Assembly (NCBI GenBank): GCA_002441445.1
Contig: DJWC01000147.1
Coordinates: 160,027-224,026 of the forward strand
Length of the DNA stretch: 64,000 nucleotides
Direction: 5' to 3'
DNA from: Pusillimonas sp. UBA6240
Lineage (GTDB): Bacteria > Pseudomonadota > Gammaproteobacteria > Burkholderiales > Burkholderiaceae_B
The notes beneath the pieces were generated by a model, which worked only from the letters and a program-made list of their open reading frames with translations, made no database searches and was not told the origin of the DNA. Below are positions 36,446 through 45,546 of the stretch, one piece after another (position 1 is the first letter of the stretch; every line of letters starts with the position of its first letter). A program made the translations under genes and the position numbers.

Positions 36446-36506
36446 CATCTGTAAGCACCACCAGACAGAACCATCTTCAATTTTTCCTGATCTATAGGAG
36501 ACCGCT

Positions 36507-37487
36507 GTGCAGAGCATTCTTGCTTCCCTTCCTTTAAAGACCATGGCTGCAATAGCCTTGATTGCGGCGCTTCATCCCGGGCTGTCCGCCGCGGAATCGC
36601 CCGATGCCTATCCGGACAAGCGGCTGGAAGTCATTCTTCCCTACGCCGCCGGCGGCGGGGTGGACGCCATGGCTCGAGCGTTCTCGGAAGAGGCATCCAG
36701 GCTTACCCGACAGCAATGGGTCGTCGTCAATCGCCCTGGAGCTGGAGGAACAGTAGGCTTTTCAGCATTGGCGCATGCCCAGCCCAACGGCTACACCATC
36801 GTTTTTTCTCCCGCCTCCGCGCTGACGAACGCGCCTTTTGTCGTCAGCAAGATGCCTTTCCAGACTGAACAGATAGAACCTGTTTGCCAAGTCTTCGAGA
36901 ACGTATTCGCATTCGCCGTCAGGCCGGATTCGCCGATCAAGTCGATACAGGACCTGGTCGAAAAGGCGAAGGCCAAGCCAGGGTCCCTGTCATACGGCCA
37001 TGCCGGCCCAGGGTCCGTACCGCATCTTTCGGTCGCCGCCATCGAAAAGGCTTTGGGCATTACGCTGAATGCCATCGGCTACCGTGGAGACGGCCAGATG
37101 CTGCCCGACTTGCTGGGCGGGCATGTGGACGTGGGCGTGCCGGCCATTTCATCTTTGGCCGGCAAGAATTTGCGCGTTCTCGCCGTCTTGGCCGAAAAGC
37201 GGCACCCCGCTTTGCCCGACGTGCCCTCGATGGGCGACTTGGGGTTCCCCGTCACTACGCCCGGCCTCAACGGGTTGTTCGTCCCGGCGGGCACGCCTCA
37301 GCCCATCATCAAAAAGCTCGAGGGTATCTGCCAGCAAGTGGTGGAGTCCAAGGCTTTCAAAGACGCATCGGCAAACCTTCAACAGGTTCCGGCATATCTG
37401 AACGCCGCGCAGTTCAAGGCGCGGCTGCAGGCAACCTATGCTGAAAATGCCGAGCTGACTCGTGGCTTGGATCTCAAGAAGGAATAG
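36507..37487 (+). CDS. Bug/TctC-family receptor
   Basis: The 326-residue protein uses a GTG start at 36507 with AGGAG 6 bases upstream. A signal peptide covers residues 1-30 (LIAALHPGLSAAES). The mature start is YPDKRLEVILPYAAGGGVDAMA, with VVNRPGAGGTVGFSALAHAQPNGYTI behind it, a normal Bug pattern. It overlaps no gene and is followed 2 bases later by fumarylacetoacetase, so it may bind a dicarboxylate or acetoacetate-type acid. Confidence 0.92.
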   Translation: MQSILASLPLKTMAAIALIAALHPGLSAAESPDAYPDKRLEVILPYAAGGGVDAMARAFSEEASRLTRQQWVVVNRPGAGGTVGFSALAHAQPNGYTIVFSPASALTNAPFVVSKMPFQTEQIEPVCQVFENVFAFAVRPDSPIKSIQDLVEKAKAKPGSLSYGHAGPGSVPHLSVAAIEKALGITLNAIGYRGDGQMLPDLLGGHVDVGVPAISSLAGKNLRVLAVLAEKRHPALPDVPSMGDLGFPVTTPGLNGLFVPAGTPQPIIKKLEGICQQVVESKAFKDASANLQQVPAYLNAAQFKARLQATYAENAELTRGLDLKKE

Positions 37488-37489
37488 CA

Positions 37490-38818
37490 ATGAATCGCGC
37501 AACTTTATCCGGCCTGGATGAAACACACGACCCCGCATTGAAAAGCTGGGTCGGCTCCGCCAATACATCCGTAACGGATTTCCCCATCCAGAATCTGCCC
37601 TTTGGAATATTCAGCACCGCTACGGATCGGCAAAAGCGGGTCGGCGTCGCCATAGGAGACGAAATCCTCGACTTGCAGGCCGCCTTCGCGTGCGGGGCCT
37701 TGCCCGAACTGCCTTCGCCGGTCGTATCGGCCTGCGGGCGGGATGCGCTCAATGAGCTCATGGCGCTGGACAAGGCGCAGATAAAGGCGCTGCGCCTGGC
37801 ATTATCGCGAGCGCTGCGCGCCGATGCGCCGAACACGGAACGGCTGGCCTCATGTCTTGTGCCGCAACACGGTGCGACCATGCACATGCCAGCGCGCATA
37901 TGCAACTATACGGACTTCTTTACGTCGATCCATCATGCCCAAAACACCGGCAGGATGATCCGCCCGAATAACCCATTGTTTCGGAATTTTCATACTTTGC
38001 CCGTGGCCTATCATGGCCGTGCCTCGTCCATCCGCGTCAGCGGCACGCCGTGCATACGGCCTCATGGGCAGATACTTCGCGATGGCGCCGACGCGCCGGT
38101 GTATGCGCTCACTGAAAAGCTCGATTTCGAGCTGGAATTGGGCATTTTCGTGGGGCAGGGCAACGCCTTGGGCAGCCCCATCCCCATCGAAGAGGCGGAG
38201 CAGCGCATATTTGGTTTTTGCCTGCTGAACGACTGGTCTTCCCGCGATGTCCAGCGCTGGGAGGCCCAGCCCTTGGGCCCCTTCCTGGCCAAGAGTTTTT
38301 TGACATCCATCTCGCCGTGGGTGATAACGATGGAGGCCCTGGCGCCGTTCAGGTGCGCAGCGGTAGAACGCGATAGCGAGGCGCCCGCGCTGGTATCCAA
38401 CCTGGACTCGCGCACGAATCGAGAAGCAGGGGGCATCGATATTTCGTTCGAGGTGGCTTTGCGCACCGAACGCATGCGCGCCCAAGCGCATGAGGCAACG
38501 ATCAGCCGCTCCACATTCAAAGATCAGTACTGGACGGTCGCACAGATGATCACGCACCATACCGAAAACGGCTGCTGCCTACTGCCCGGAGACCTGCTGG
38601 GGTCGGGCACGGTGTCGGGTCCCTCCGACCAGGAACTGGGCAGCCTGCTGGAACTGACCCTGGATGGCCGGCAGCCATTGTCCCTGCCCAGCGGTGAAGT
38701 GCGTAGCTACCTGGAAGATGGCGACGAAGTCATCTTGACAGGCCGATGCCGCCGCGAAGGATACATCAGCATCGGTTTCGGCGAGTGCGCGGGGCGCATC
38801 GTTCCACGCGCAGGCTGA
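37490..38818 (+). CDS. fahA: Fumarylacetoacetase
   Basis: The 442-residue protein matches fumarylacetoacetase in length and motifs: metal Asp in ICNYTDFF, FHTLPVAYHGRASS, the paired Glu in FELELGIFVG, and LLNDWSSRDVQRWE. The enzyme hydrolyses fumarylacetoacetate to fumarate and acetoacetate, the last step of tyrosine/homogentisate breakdown. No homogentisate dioxygenase lies beside it. It sits between a Bug receptor and a cupin, so it may serve a different acylpyruvate-like substrate. Confidence 0.92.
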   Translation: MNRATLSGLDETHDPALKSWVGSANTSVTDFPIQNLPFGIFSTATDRQKRVGVAIGDEILDLQAAFACGALPELPSPVVSACGRDALNELMALDKAQIKALRLALSRALRADAPNTERLASCLVPQHGATMHMPARICNYTDFFTSIHHAQNTGRMIRPNNPLFRNFHTLPVAYHGRASSIRVSGTPCIRPHGQILRDGADAPVYALTEKLDFELELGIFVGQGNALGSPIPIEEAEQRIFGFCLLNDWSSRDVQRWEAQPLGPFLAKSFLTSISPWVITMEALAPFRCAAVERDSEAPALVSNLDSRTNREAGGIDISFEVALRTERMRAQAHEATISRSTFKDQYWTVAQMITHHTENGCCLLPGDLLGSGTVSGPSDQELGSLLELTLDGRQPLSLPSGEVRSYLEDGDEVILTGRCRREGYISIGFGECAGRIVPRAG

Positions 38819-38870
38819 CTGCGCCCGCCTGACTTCATGACACCTACGTAACCTTTCGGAATTCTTTTAG

Positions 38871-39419
38871 ATGGACCTGACCAAACCTATACGCCGCATC
38901 GTAACCGGCAACGACGCCAGCGGCCGTTCGCGCATCATTGAAGACGGGGAATCGCCGTCTGTGCGCACGCTGCCGGAACGCCCCGGATATCGCGTCACCA
39001 ATTTATGGGCTATCGATTCAGCGCCGGCAAACATCGACGGGCCCGATCTCGTCACGGGCCTGAAAGGGGTGCTACCCCCCAAGAATGGCTCGGTGCTGCG
39101 AATCATTGACATCCCCCCCGAGCCCAAAGACCCCGCCGAGCGCGAGCGCGCGATGAAGGCGAGCTTCGGCAAATTATTTGCCGACGCCCACCACGCCCCC
39201 AAGCCCGGCCAGCATCCGGGCATGCACAAGACGAGCACCGTCGATTACGCGATCATGCTGTCCGGCGAACTCGTGGCCATCATGGATGAAGAGGAAGTAA
39301 CCATGCGGGCCGGCGATGTCTTGATCCAGCGCGGCACGAACCATGGATGGAGCAATCGATCGGACAAGCCCGCAAGAATCGCCTTTATTCTGCTGGACGC
39401 GGCGGATGATGCGCCATGA
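38871..39419 (+). CDS. Cupin domain protein
   Basis: The 182-residue protein has a C-terminal single cupin barrel with GMHKTSTVDYAIMLSGEL (metal His region) and MRAGDVLIQRGTNHGWSN (second motif), plus a 100-residue N-terminal region with a conserved TNLWAIDSAPANI segment. It starts at ATG 38871, 52 bases after fumarylacetoacetase. Cupins of this length recur in Bug-rich betaproteobacterial degradation clusters, but no function is assigned. It is not a gentisate dioxygenase, which is longer. Confidence 0.82.
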   Translation: MDLTKPIRRIVTGNDASGRSRIIEDGESPSVRTLPERPGYRVTNLWAIDSAPANIDGPDLVTGLKGVLPPKNGSVLRIIDIPPEPKDPAERERAMKASFGKLFADAHHAPKPGQHPGMHKTSTVDYAIMLSGELVAIMDEEEVTMRAGDVLIQRGTNHGWSNRSDKPARIAFILLDAADDAP

Positions 39420-39428
39420 ACTGAGGCG

Positions 39429-40358
39429 CTAAATGGCGGCATGTGGCAAGGAGCGGCTCGTTCGGAATGGTCCCGACGGCCCCGCCGTACGCAGTTCTTG
39501 CTCGAGCAGCGCCGCCATGCGGGCGCCGGACGGGGATAGCACCGCGTCCGCCATGGTCCGCAGGCCCAGCGTGCGCCGGATGACTGGCTCGACCAGGGGC
39601 ACGAACACCAGGTCATCCTGTTCGGGCGGCACGCCGAGGCGAGCCAGCACGGTGACGCCCAGATTGCGACGCAACATGGCGAGCAGAGTCAGCATGTTCG
39701 CGATGAACAGCGGCCGGTCGCGCAGCACTGCCGCCTCTGGCCAGGCGCGCAACTGCTTGTGCGCGACGGTGCCTATGAGCGGCAACGACTCGATATCTTT
39801 CCATGTCAGCGACGCGCGGAGGGCGGCGGGATGGCTGCGGTGGCAGACAAGCCCGAACTCGTCCTCGTAAAGCGGCTGGAACGCCAGTGAGGGATCCTGG
39901 CTGACCACGCTGCACAGGCCTAATTCAACCTGCCCATTGAGCAGCATCTGCTCGACGCCTTCCGAATTGTCGTCATGGACATTGAGCATCACATTGGGAT
40001 ATAGGCGGCGGTAGGTTTGCAGCAAGCCGGGCATCCAATGCGTGGCCACCGACATGACGCTGGCAATACTCAAGTAGCCGGTGTCGCTGCGCGCCATACG
40101 GCCCATGGTGCCCGCCACCAGATCGGCGTGGGCCACCAATTGCTTGGCCAGCGCAATGCAAGACTGGCCAAAGCTGCTGAGCCTGACGGGGCTGCCCCGG
40201 ATGAAGAGCGGCTGCCCCAAGCGTTCTTCCATTTCCCGGATCGCCAGAGAAATCGCCGGCTGGGAACGGCAGGCCCGTTCGGCCGCCAGGCGAAAGCTGC
40301 CGGTGTCTGCAACGTAGACGAAGTAGCGATAGTGGTTGATGGAAAATAATTCCGTCAT
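39429..40358 (-). CDS. LysR-family transcriptional regulator
   Basis: The 309-residue protein begins with the winged helix at residues 5-62 (YRYFVYVADTGSFRLAAERACRSQPAISLAIREME). The effector domain follows from about 95. It is divergent from the alpha/beta hydrolase and Bug genes, with 74 bases between the starts, the classic LysR layout. A perfect 12-base palindrome lies in the gap. Confidence 0.92.
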   Translation of the reverse strand: MTELFSINHYRYFVYVADTGSFRLAAERACRSQPAISLAIREMEERLGQPLFIRGSPVRLSSFGQSCIALAKQLVAHADLVAGTMGRMARSDTGYLSIASVMSVATHWMPGLLQTYRRLYPNVMLNVHDDNSEGVEQMLLNGQVELGLCSVVSQDPSLAFQPLYEDEFGLVCHRSHPAALRASLTWKDIESLPLIGTVAHKQLRAWPEAAVLRDRPLFIANMLTLLAMLRRNLGVTVLARLGVPPEQDDLVFVPLVEPVIRRTLGLRTMADAVLSPSGARMAALLEQELRTAGPSGPFRTSRSLPHAAI

Positions 40359-40388
40359 GAAATTTGCCGCACTTATTGATTGATGAGA

Positions 40389-40400
40389 ATAATTAATTAT
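40389..40400. promoter_or_regulatory. Palindrome in LysR/hydrolase intergenic region
   Basis: The 12 bases ATAATTAATTAT are a perfect palindrome in a strongly AT-rich intergenic gap of 74 bases. The position, 31 bases from the LysR start and 33 from the hydrolase start, fits a LysR recognition site, though the sequence lacks an obvious T-N11-A context beyond its own AT richness. Confidence 0.35.
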
Positions 40401-40432
40401 ATTTATTTATCCGTCCTGCCTACAATGGCCCG

Positions 40433-41341
40433 ATGAGCATGTCATCAACACCCGCCCACCTGGATTTCAGCGCTTTCGACTTGATGCGCCCCATCATGGC
40501 CGCTGACTGCCTGGTCTATGAAGGAAAGCAGCCGGCTTCATCGTTTGCCATGCCGTCGCTGCTGTTCGTGGCGGGCGGCTACCATGGCGCATGGTGCTAC
40601 AGCCACTATCTGGATTTCTTCGAGCAGCACGGCGTGGCATGTATGGCCGTGGATTTGCCGGGACATGGCGCGCAGGCCGGGCATCTGGACATCGGCATGG
40701 GCATCGCGCAGTTGGGGCAAGCCCTGGCCGCATGCTGCCGCAGCCTGGGACGGCCGCTGGTGCTGGTCGGGCACAGTGTAGGCGCATTGCCGGTGCTGCT
40801 GGCCGCCATGCAGACCCAGCCCGCCGGGGTGGCGCTGCTGGCGCCCTCGCCGCCAGGCAACCTGCCGGGCGCCCGCCCGCTGCCGGCAGTGCCGGTGGAT
40901 GGATTCAAGCCGCCGCCGGATGCGACCGAAGTCCGGCGCCGGTTCCTGGGGATGGAATGTGATGCGCCTGTCGACACCGTCATGGCCCGCCTGAGACCGG
41001 AAAGTCCCGCCGTGCTGAATGATCGCTACAAGTTGCGCATTGCCATCGATCCCGCGCGCATTGCTTGCCCGGGCATTTGCTTTGAGGCCGAGTTCGACGA
41101 CGGCGAGCGCCATCCGCCGGGCCAGGACCAGGCGATCGCCCGTTTTCTGGGGTTCGACTACCGGCTCATGCCGGGGCAACCCCATTGCATGATGTATGGC
41201 CCGCGCTGGCAGGACAGCGCGCACGCATTGCTGGACTGGTTCCTGGATACCTACGGATCACCCGGCACGGCGACTCTTCCTGAATATCCAAGCCAGCGAA
41301 ACGCCGGCACCACCACAGAAACGGAGACGAAACATGAATAA
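40433..41341 (+). CDS. Alpha/beta hydrolase
   Basis: The 302-residue protein has FVAGGYHGAWCYSHYLDFFEQHG (oxyanion side), the nucleophile elbow GHSVG with Ser115, and a late His in GQPHCMMYGP. This matches the AB_hydrolase_1 fold of esterases and C-C hydrolases. It starts at ATG 40433, and its last 8 bases overlap the Bug gene start, so the two are translationally coupled. The substrate is probably what the Bug receptor collects, or its product. Confidence 0.88.
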   Translation: MSMSSTPAHLDFSAFDLMRPIMAADCLVYEGKQPASSFAMPSLLFVAGGYHGAWCYSHYLDFFEQHGVACMAVDLPGHGAQAGHLDIGMGIAQLGQALAACCRSLGRPLVLVGHSVGALPVLLAAMQTQPAGVALLAPSPPGNLPGARPLPAVPVDGFKPPPDATEVRRRFLGMECDAPVDTVMARLRPESPAVLNDRYKLRIAIDPARIACPGICFEAEFDDGERHPPGQDQAIARFLGFDYRLMPGQPHCMMYGPRWQDSAHALLDWFLDTYGSPGTATLPEYPSQRNAGTTTETETKHE

Positions 41342-42308
41342 GCGACTTATCGGCATCATGACGCGGACTATGCTGGCCGCATCCCTGTTGTTGACCACTG
41401 CGGCGCAAGCGCAAGAATGGCCGGGCAGCAAACCCGTGGCCATCGTCGTGCCCTCCGCCCCGGGCGGCGCAGCGGACATGACTGCGCGCAGCATCGCGAA
41501 ATACCTCAACGAGCATGCACGCATCAACACCGTGGTGGAAGACAAGCCCGGCGCGGGCGGCATAATCGGAACGGCCGCCGTCAAGAACGCGGCAGCCGAC
41601 GGCCATACCTTCCTGCTCTCGACCAATTCCACCCAGTCCGCCAACCAGTTCCTCTACAAGAGCCTGCCTTACGATGCCGGCAAGGACTTTGTGGATATCG
41701 GCATGATAGGAAAATTCGGCACGGTTGCCGTGGTGGCGCCCGACAGCCCGATCAAGGATCTGAGAGAGCTGGTCGACCTGGCCAAGAAAAAGCCCGGCGG
41801 CGTATTCTTTGGCTACTACAGCTCGTCCTCGCAAGTCCCGCCCAACCTGCTCAAGCAATACGCCGATATCGACGTCGAGGGCGCCGCCTACAAGAACATC
41901 ACCCAAATCCTCACAGATTTGCGCGGCGGCCTGATCCAGTTCGCCTTCGTCGACTACCTGACCGCCAGGGGCCAGATAGACGGAGGCAACCTCAAGCCCA
42001 TCGCCGTCACCGGGGCGCAGCGCAATCCCCTCTGGCCGAACATCCCGACCACCGACAGCATCTATCCGGGCTTCGTGGTAGAAGGCTGGCTGGGCATTTC
42101 AGCGCCCGCGGGCACCCTGAAGGAAGTCGTGGTGAAAATGAACGGCTACCTAAAAGCGGCTGTCGCGGACAAGACGACACGGGACCAGCTGGCCGCAATG
42201 GGCCTGCAGCCCGAAGCGATGGACGTCGATGCATTCGGCCAGTATGTGCGTGATGACACACAGCGCTGGAAGGAATGGGTCAAGACGGCGAAGATACAGC
42301 CGCAGTAA
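41334..42308 (+). CDS. Bug/TctC-family receptor
   Basis: The 324-residue protein starts at ATG 41334 behind ACGGAGACG. Signal peptide residues 1-26 end at TAAQAQ. The mature part has VAIVVPSAPGGAADMTARSIAKYLN and EDKPGAGGIIGTAAVKNAAADGH, as expected for Bug. It overlaps the hydrolase gene end. No membrane components are nearby. Confidence 0.92.
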   Translation: MNKRLIGIMTRTMLAASLLLTTAAQAQEWPGSKPVAIVVPSAPGGAADMTARSIAKYLNEHARINTVVEDKPGAGGIIGTAAVKNAAADGHTFLLSTNSTQSANQFLYKSLPYDAGKDFVDIGMIGKFGTVAVVAPDSPIKDLRELVDLAKKKPGGVFFGYYSSSSQVPPNLLKQYADIDVEGAAYKNITQILTDLRGGLIQFAFVDYLTARGQIDGGNLKPIAVTGAQRNPLWPNIPTTDSIYPGFVVEGWLGISAPAGTLKEVVVKMNGYLKAAVADKTTRDQLAAMGLQPEAMDVDAFGQYVRDDTQRWKEWVKTAKIQPQ

Positions 42309-42443
42309 TGCGGTCCGGCGTATGGGAACCGCACGCCCAATGCGACGGCCAAGCGGCCATCATAGTTGCAAGCATGCATCACGCCTAGGTGACGAGAAGC
42401 GCAGTCCTGTTGGGCCGGGGTATGGTCTGCATCGGCTTCGAGT

Positions 42444-42599
42444 ATGGGCGGGGTATCCAAGCCTGCCCCGGATGGCGATGATCGCGCTAGCCTCAAATAC
42501 GCGTTCTGCGATGCAGCCGGTGTGCGCCAGGCCGCCGGGACCGGCACCCAGTATCTGCTCGTCGCCTATCACCCCTCGGGCTCGCTTCGCGCTAGATAG
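42444..42599 (+). pseudogene. Possible 51-residue gene or gene remnant
   Basis: The frame runs from ATG 42444 to TAG 42599 and stays open upstream to a TGA near 42390, so it could be the tail of a decayed larger gene. The text MGGVSKPAPDGDDRASLK and HPSGSLRAR looks protein-like, but no family is recognised and no ribosome site precedes the ATG. Reported only as a candidate. Confidence 0.25.
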
Positions 42600-42690
42600 C
42601 CGGTACCGTCAGCCGTTGAGCCATATAGACGGTAGTCTCGACAATGCCACTTGAGCTGCTATGCCTAAACCCATCACGATGAATAGGAGC

Positions 42691-42710
42691 GCGGGAACAG
42701 TGATTCCCGC
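42691..42710. other. Small hairpin in gene-poor region
   Basis: A perfect 7-base stem (GCGGGAA / TTCCCGC) with a 6-base loop. No U-run follows. It may be a terminator remnant or chance. Confidence 0.3.
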
Positions 42711-42970
42711 CTAGCTGCCGCTGTTGAAATCAAGGTAGTCCAGCGCATCAAAGTCCTGGTGACTGAGGATATCAGGCGCCTATTCGTCGATGAGCCATTA
42801 ATCAATGTGGCGCATGCAGGCGCCGGCTATTACGCAGGCCATCAATAAGCAAGCGCTATTTTTGATGGCTATATCAAATTTGGATAGATAATCAATAAAA
42901 AGGAATTTGTTCAAATATGGCAGGGTCTTTAGACTTCCTTTTGCACAAACACTAAAGGAGGTTGAAGGCC

Positions 42971-43936
42971 ATGAAAATGTCTCGACGTACCGCACTATTG
43001 ATGCTGGCAAGCTGTTTGCCAGTCGCCCGCTCCCTTGCGGCGGATAGTTCAAATGGGCCAACGACAATTGTTGCGCCATTTGTACCAGGAGGCACGGCTG
43101 ACGTTCTGGCTCGAACGATCGGGCAGCGGCTATCGGCCAAGTACAACGTGCCGTTCGTGATAGAAAACAAAACCGGCATGGGTGGCAATATAGGGGCGCG
43201 TAGCGTCGCCGCAGCAAAGCCCGACGGTAAGACCTTGTTGCTCGGAACGATCGGTATTCATGCGGCATACTCGATCTATCGGGAGCTTCCCTATGATCCT
43301 GCCAAAGAGCTGCAGCCCATCATCATCCTTGGTGCAGTGCCGTGCACCATAGTTGTCCATCCCGACCTTCCATTCAAGTCCCTTGACGATCTGATTACCT
43401 TTGCGAAGGCAAATCCGAAAAAATTGAACTTCGGCTCCGCGGGCGTCGGATCGTCCACTCATATGGTGGGCGAGCTATTTCAACAAGCCGCGGGCATCGA
43501 GCTCACTCATGTGCCTTACCGAGGCAGCGCGGCGGCCATGGCGGACCTTATGGGTGGGCAGATCGACATGATGTTCGAATTACTGACGACGTCTGGCGCA
43601 ATCATCAAATCAGGCAAAATCCGCGCCCTTGCTCTCACGAGCAAGGAGCGTAGCGCTTTGCTGCCAGATCTGCCAACTGTGAGCGAGCTTGCCATTCCGG
43701 GTTTCGACGGAACTGGCTGGTTCACGATCGCGGCGTCAAGCGGCGTACCCGCCGACATAGTGGAGCGCCTGAACAAAGACATTAATGAAGCGCTTCATGC
43801 CCCCGATCTACAGAAAACATGGGAAGGTCAGGCGCTGCAGATTATCGGTGGCAGCCCCGAAGAAGCCCGGAAATTCGTCGCCGACGAAACCGTTAAATGG
43901 AAAAAAGTGATTGATACGGCAAAAATTAGCACGTAA
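42971..43936 (+). CDS. Bug/TctC-family receptor
   Basis: The 321-residue protein is started at ATG 42971, 9 bases after AAAGGAGG; the frame begins at a TTG 42962 inside that site. A signal peptide spans residues 1-24 (SRRTALLMLASCLPVARSLAA), with a twin-Arg-like start. The mature part has TIVAPFVPGGTADVLARTIG and NKTGMGGNIGARSVAAAKPDG. Its stop codon overlaps the HyuB start (TAATG), so the receptor is part of the hydantoinase operon. Confidence 0.92.
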   Translation: MKMSRRTALLMLASCLPVARSLAADSSNGPTTIVAPFVPGGTADVLARTIGQRLSAKYNVPFVIENKTGMGGNIGARSVAAAKPDGKTLLLGTIGIHAAYSIYRELPYDPAKELQPIIILGAVPCTIVVHPDLPFKSLDDLITFAKANPKKLNFGSAGVGSSTHMVGELFQQAAGIELTHVPYRGSAAAMADLMGGQIDMMFELLTTSGAIIKSGKIRALALTSKERSALLPDLPTVSELAIPGFDGTGWFTIAASSGVPADIVERLNKDINEALHAPDLQKTWEGQALQIIGGSPEEARKFVADETVKWKKVIDTAKIST

Positions 43937-45546
43937 TGAAGAACTCTACACTTAACAGCATCACCCTGGAACTCCTTTGGAGGCGCCTGATTTCCACTGT
44001 GGATGAGGCAGCTGCCTCGCTGGTTCGCACCTCTTTCTCGTCAATTGTCCGAGAGTCCAACGACTTCGCATGCGTTATCACCGATGCAAAGGGGAACTCC
44101 ATTGCGCAAGCTTCGAATGGCATACCTTCGTTTATCGGGACCGCGCCGCGTACCATCCGGTGTTTCCTCGAGCGCTACCCTGAAGGCGAGCTGGAAGACG
44201 GGGACGTCATCATTACCAACGACCCCTGGCTAGGCACGGGACATTTACCGGATATTACTGTCGGAAAGCCAATATTCGTCGACGGTAAGCTTGTCGGCTG
44301 GGCGGGCTCAGTCGCACACGCTCCTGATATAGGAGGGCGGGTCCGGTCCGCGGATGCGACGTCTGTTTTTGAAGAGGGTCTTCAGATTCCTGTCATGAAG
44401 GTCATGCGCGCCGGAAAGATGGATGAGACGCTGGAGCGTATCCTGAGACAGAACGTGCGCGTGCCGGATCAAGTGATGGGCGATCTGTATGCTCAGTTTA
44501 CTGGCTTATCCCTGATTGAACGCAACGTTAATGAGCTGATGCAGGAATACGGCCTCGCTTCGCTCGAGGAATTGTCTGAAGAATTGCGGAATCGCAGCGA
44601 AAGCGCTATGCGCAGTGCTATTTCGGCGATACCGGATGGCACGTATCACGCTGAGGCCACGAGCGACGGTATCGACAAGCCGATTCGACTGAAGATGGCG
44701 CTAACCGTTCAGGGGGATGAGGTCAAGGTCGATTTCGCTGGGACTGACGATCAGGTGCAGAAATCGATCAATGTCTGCCTGGCATACACCACCGCTTATA
44801 CATCCTATGGTTTGAAAGCTGTGCTGTGCCCCGACGTGCCGAACAACGACGGTGCGCTTGTTCCTTTGACAGTGACCGCACCGCTCGGAAGCATACTGAA
44901 TTCCACGCCACCCGCTGCTGGAGGGGCACGAGCGCTAATTGGGCATTTCTTGCCGGCAATGGTGGTGCAGGCCTTGGCCGAAGTTGTTCCAGAGAAAGTC
45001 ATCGCCACAGTCGGATCGCCTTTGTGGTGCGTGAATATGGCGGGTGTGCGTCCTGATGGCCGCGGGTTCGCGAATCTGTTCTTCCTGAATGGCGGGTATG
45101 GCGCGAGTGCGCATGGAGATGGGATTGATGTGCTGTCTTGGCCGAGCAACATCTCTTCGACTCCTGTGGAGATCATAGAACAAGTGGCTCCGCTGAAAGT
45201 GCTTCGCCGCGAGTTCCGGAGTACTGACACGGCCAACGGAAAGCACAGAGGGGGGCTGGGCCAAGAGATGGTGCTGGAGAGTCTGTCTGATTATCCTGCC
45301 ACTATCTCATTCATGGCAGAGCGCACGCGTGACGAGTCTGCGGCGCCTGGGATGAATGGGGGGCGTTCAGGAGCTCCCGGAGAAATCCTGATAGATGGCG
45401 TCAGGGTAAATCCAAAGACACAGCACATAATCAATCACGGTTCGCAGGTTCTCCTTCGCACGCCAGGTGGAGGTGGTTATGGCGACCCCTCCCAACGCCC
45501 TTCCGAACTTCTGAAACAGGACCTGGCTCGCGGGTATACGAAATGA
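43936..45546 (+). CDS. Hydantoinase B/oxoprolinase family protein
   Basis: The 536-residue protein begins ELLWRRLISTVDEAAASLVRTSFSSIVRESNDFACVI, the standard HyuB opening. ITNDPWLGTGHLPDITV and GGLGQEMVLES are further family landmarks, and the end (LRTPGGGGYGDPSQRP) matches HyuB C-termini. HyuA and HyuB form an ATP-dependent enzyme that opens 5-oxoproline or hydantoin rings, or carboxylates ketones in related complexes. The gene is coupled to Bug before it and overlaps HyuA by 4 bases. Confidence 0.92.
   Translation: MKNSTLNSITLELLWRRLISTVDEAAASLVRTSFSSIVRESNDFACVITDAKGNSIAQASNGIPSFIGTAPRTIRCFLERYPEGELEDGDVIITNDPWLGTGHLPDITVGKPIFVDGKLVGWAGSVAHAPDIGGRVRSADATSVFEEGLQIPVMKVMRAGKMDETLERILRQNVRVPDQVMGDLYAQFTGLSLIERNVNELMQEYGLASLEELSEELRNRSESAMRSAISAIPDGTYHAEATSDGIDKPIRLKMALTVQGDEVKVDFAGTDDQVQKSINVCLAYTTAYTSYGLKAVLCPDVPNNDGALVPLTVTAPLGSILNSTPPAAGGARALIGHFLPAMVVQALAEVVPEKVIATVGSPLWCVNMAGVRPDGRGFANLFFLNGGYGASAHGDGIDVLSWPSNISSTPVEIIEQVAPLKVLRREFRSTDTANGKHRGGLGQEMVLESLSDYPATISFMAERTRDESAAPGMNGGRSGAPGEILIDGVRVNPKTQHIINHGSQVLLRTPGGGGYGDPSQRPSELLKQDLARGYTK

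Larger units (their letters stand above)
42309..42970. other. Gene-poor intergenic region between two Bug genes
   Basis: These 662 bases contain no recognised gene. A 51-residue frame (ATG 42444, TAG 42597-42599) has protein-like codons (DRASLKYAFCDAAGVRQAA, GTGTQYLLVAYHPSGSL) but no ribosome site and no known match. A second fragment near 42710-42850 reads EIKVVQRIKVLVTEDIRRLF in one frame. Both could be leftovers of decayed genes. A hairpin is present at 42691-42710. The last 70 bases are AT-rich and lead into AAAGGAGG (42954-42961) for the next Bug gene. Confidence 0.4.

Noticed and set aside
42798..43268. Minus-strand frame of 156 codons over the start of a Bug gene
   Set aside because: Runs antisense through a well-supported signal peptide and Bug motif and shows no family features.
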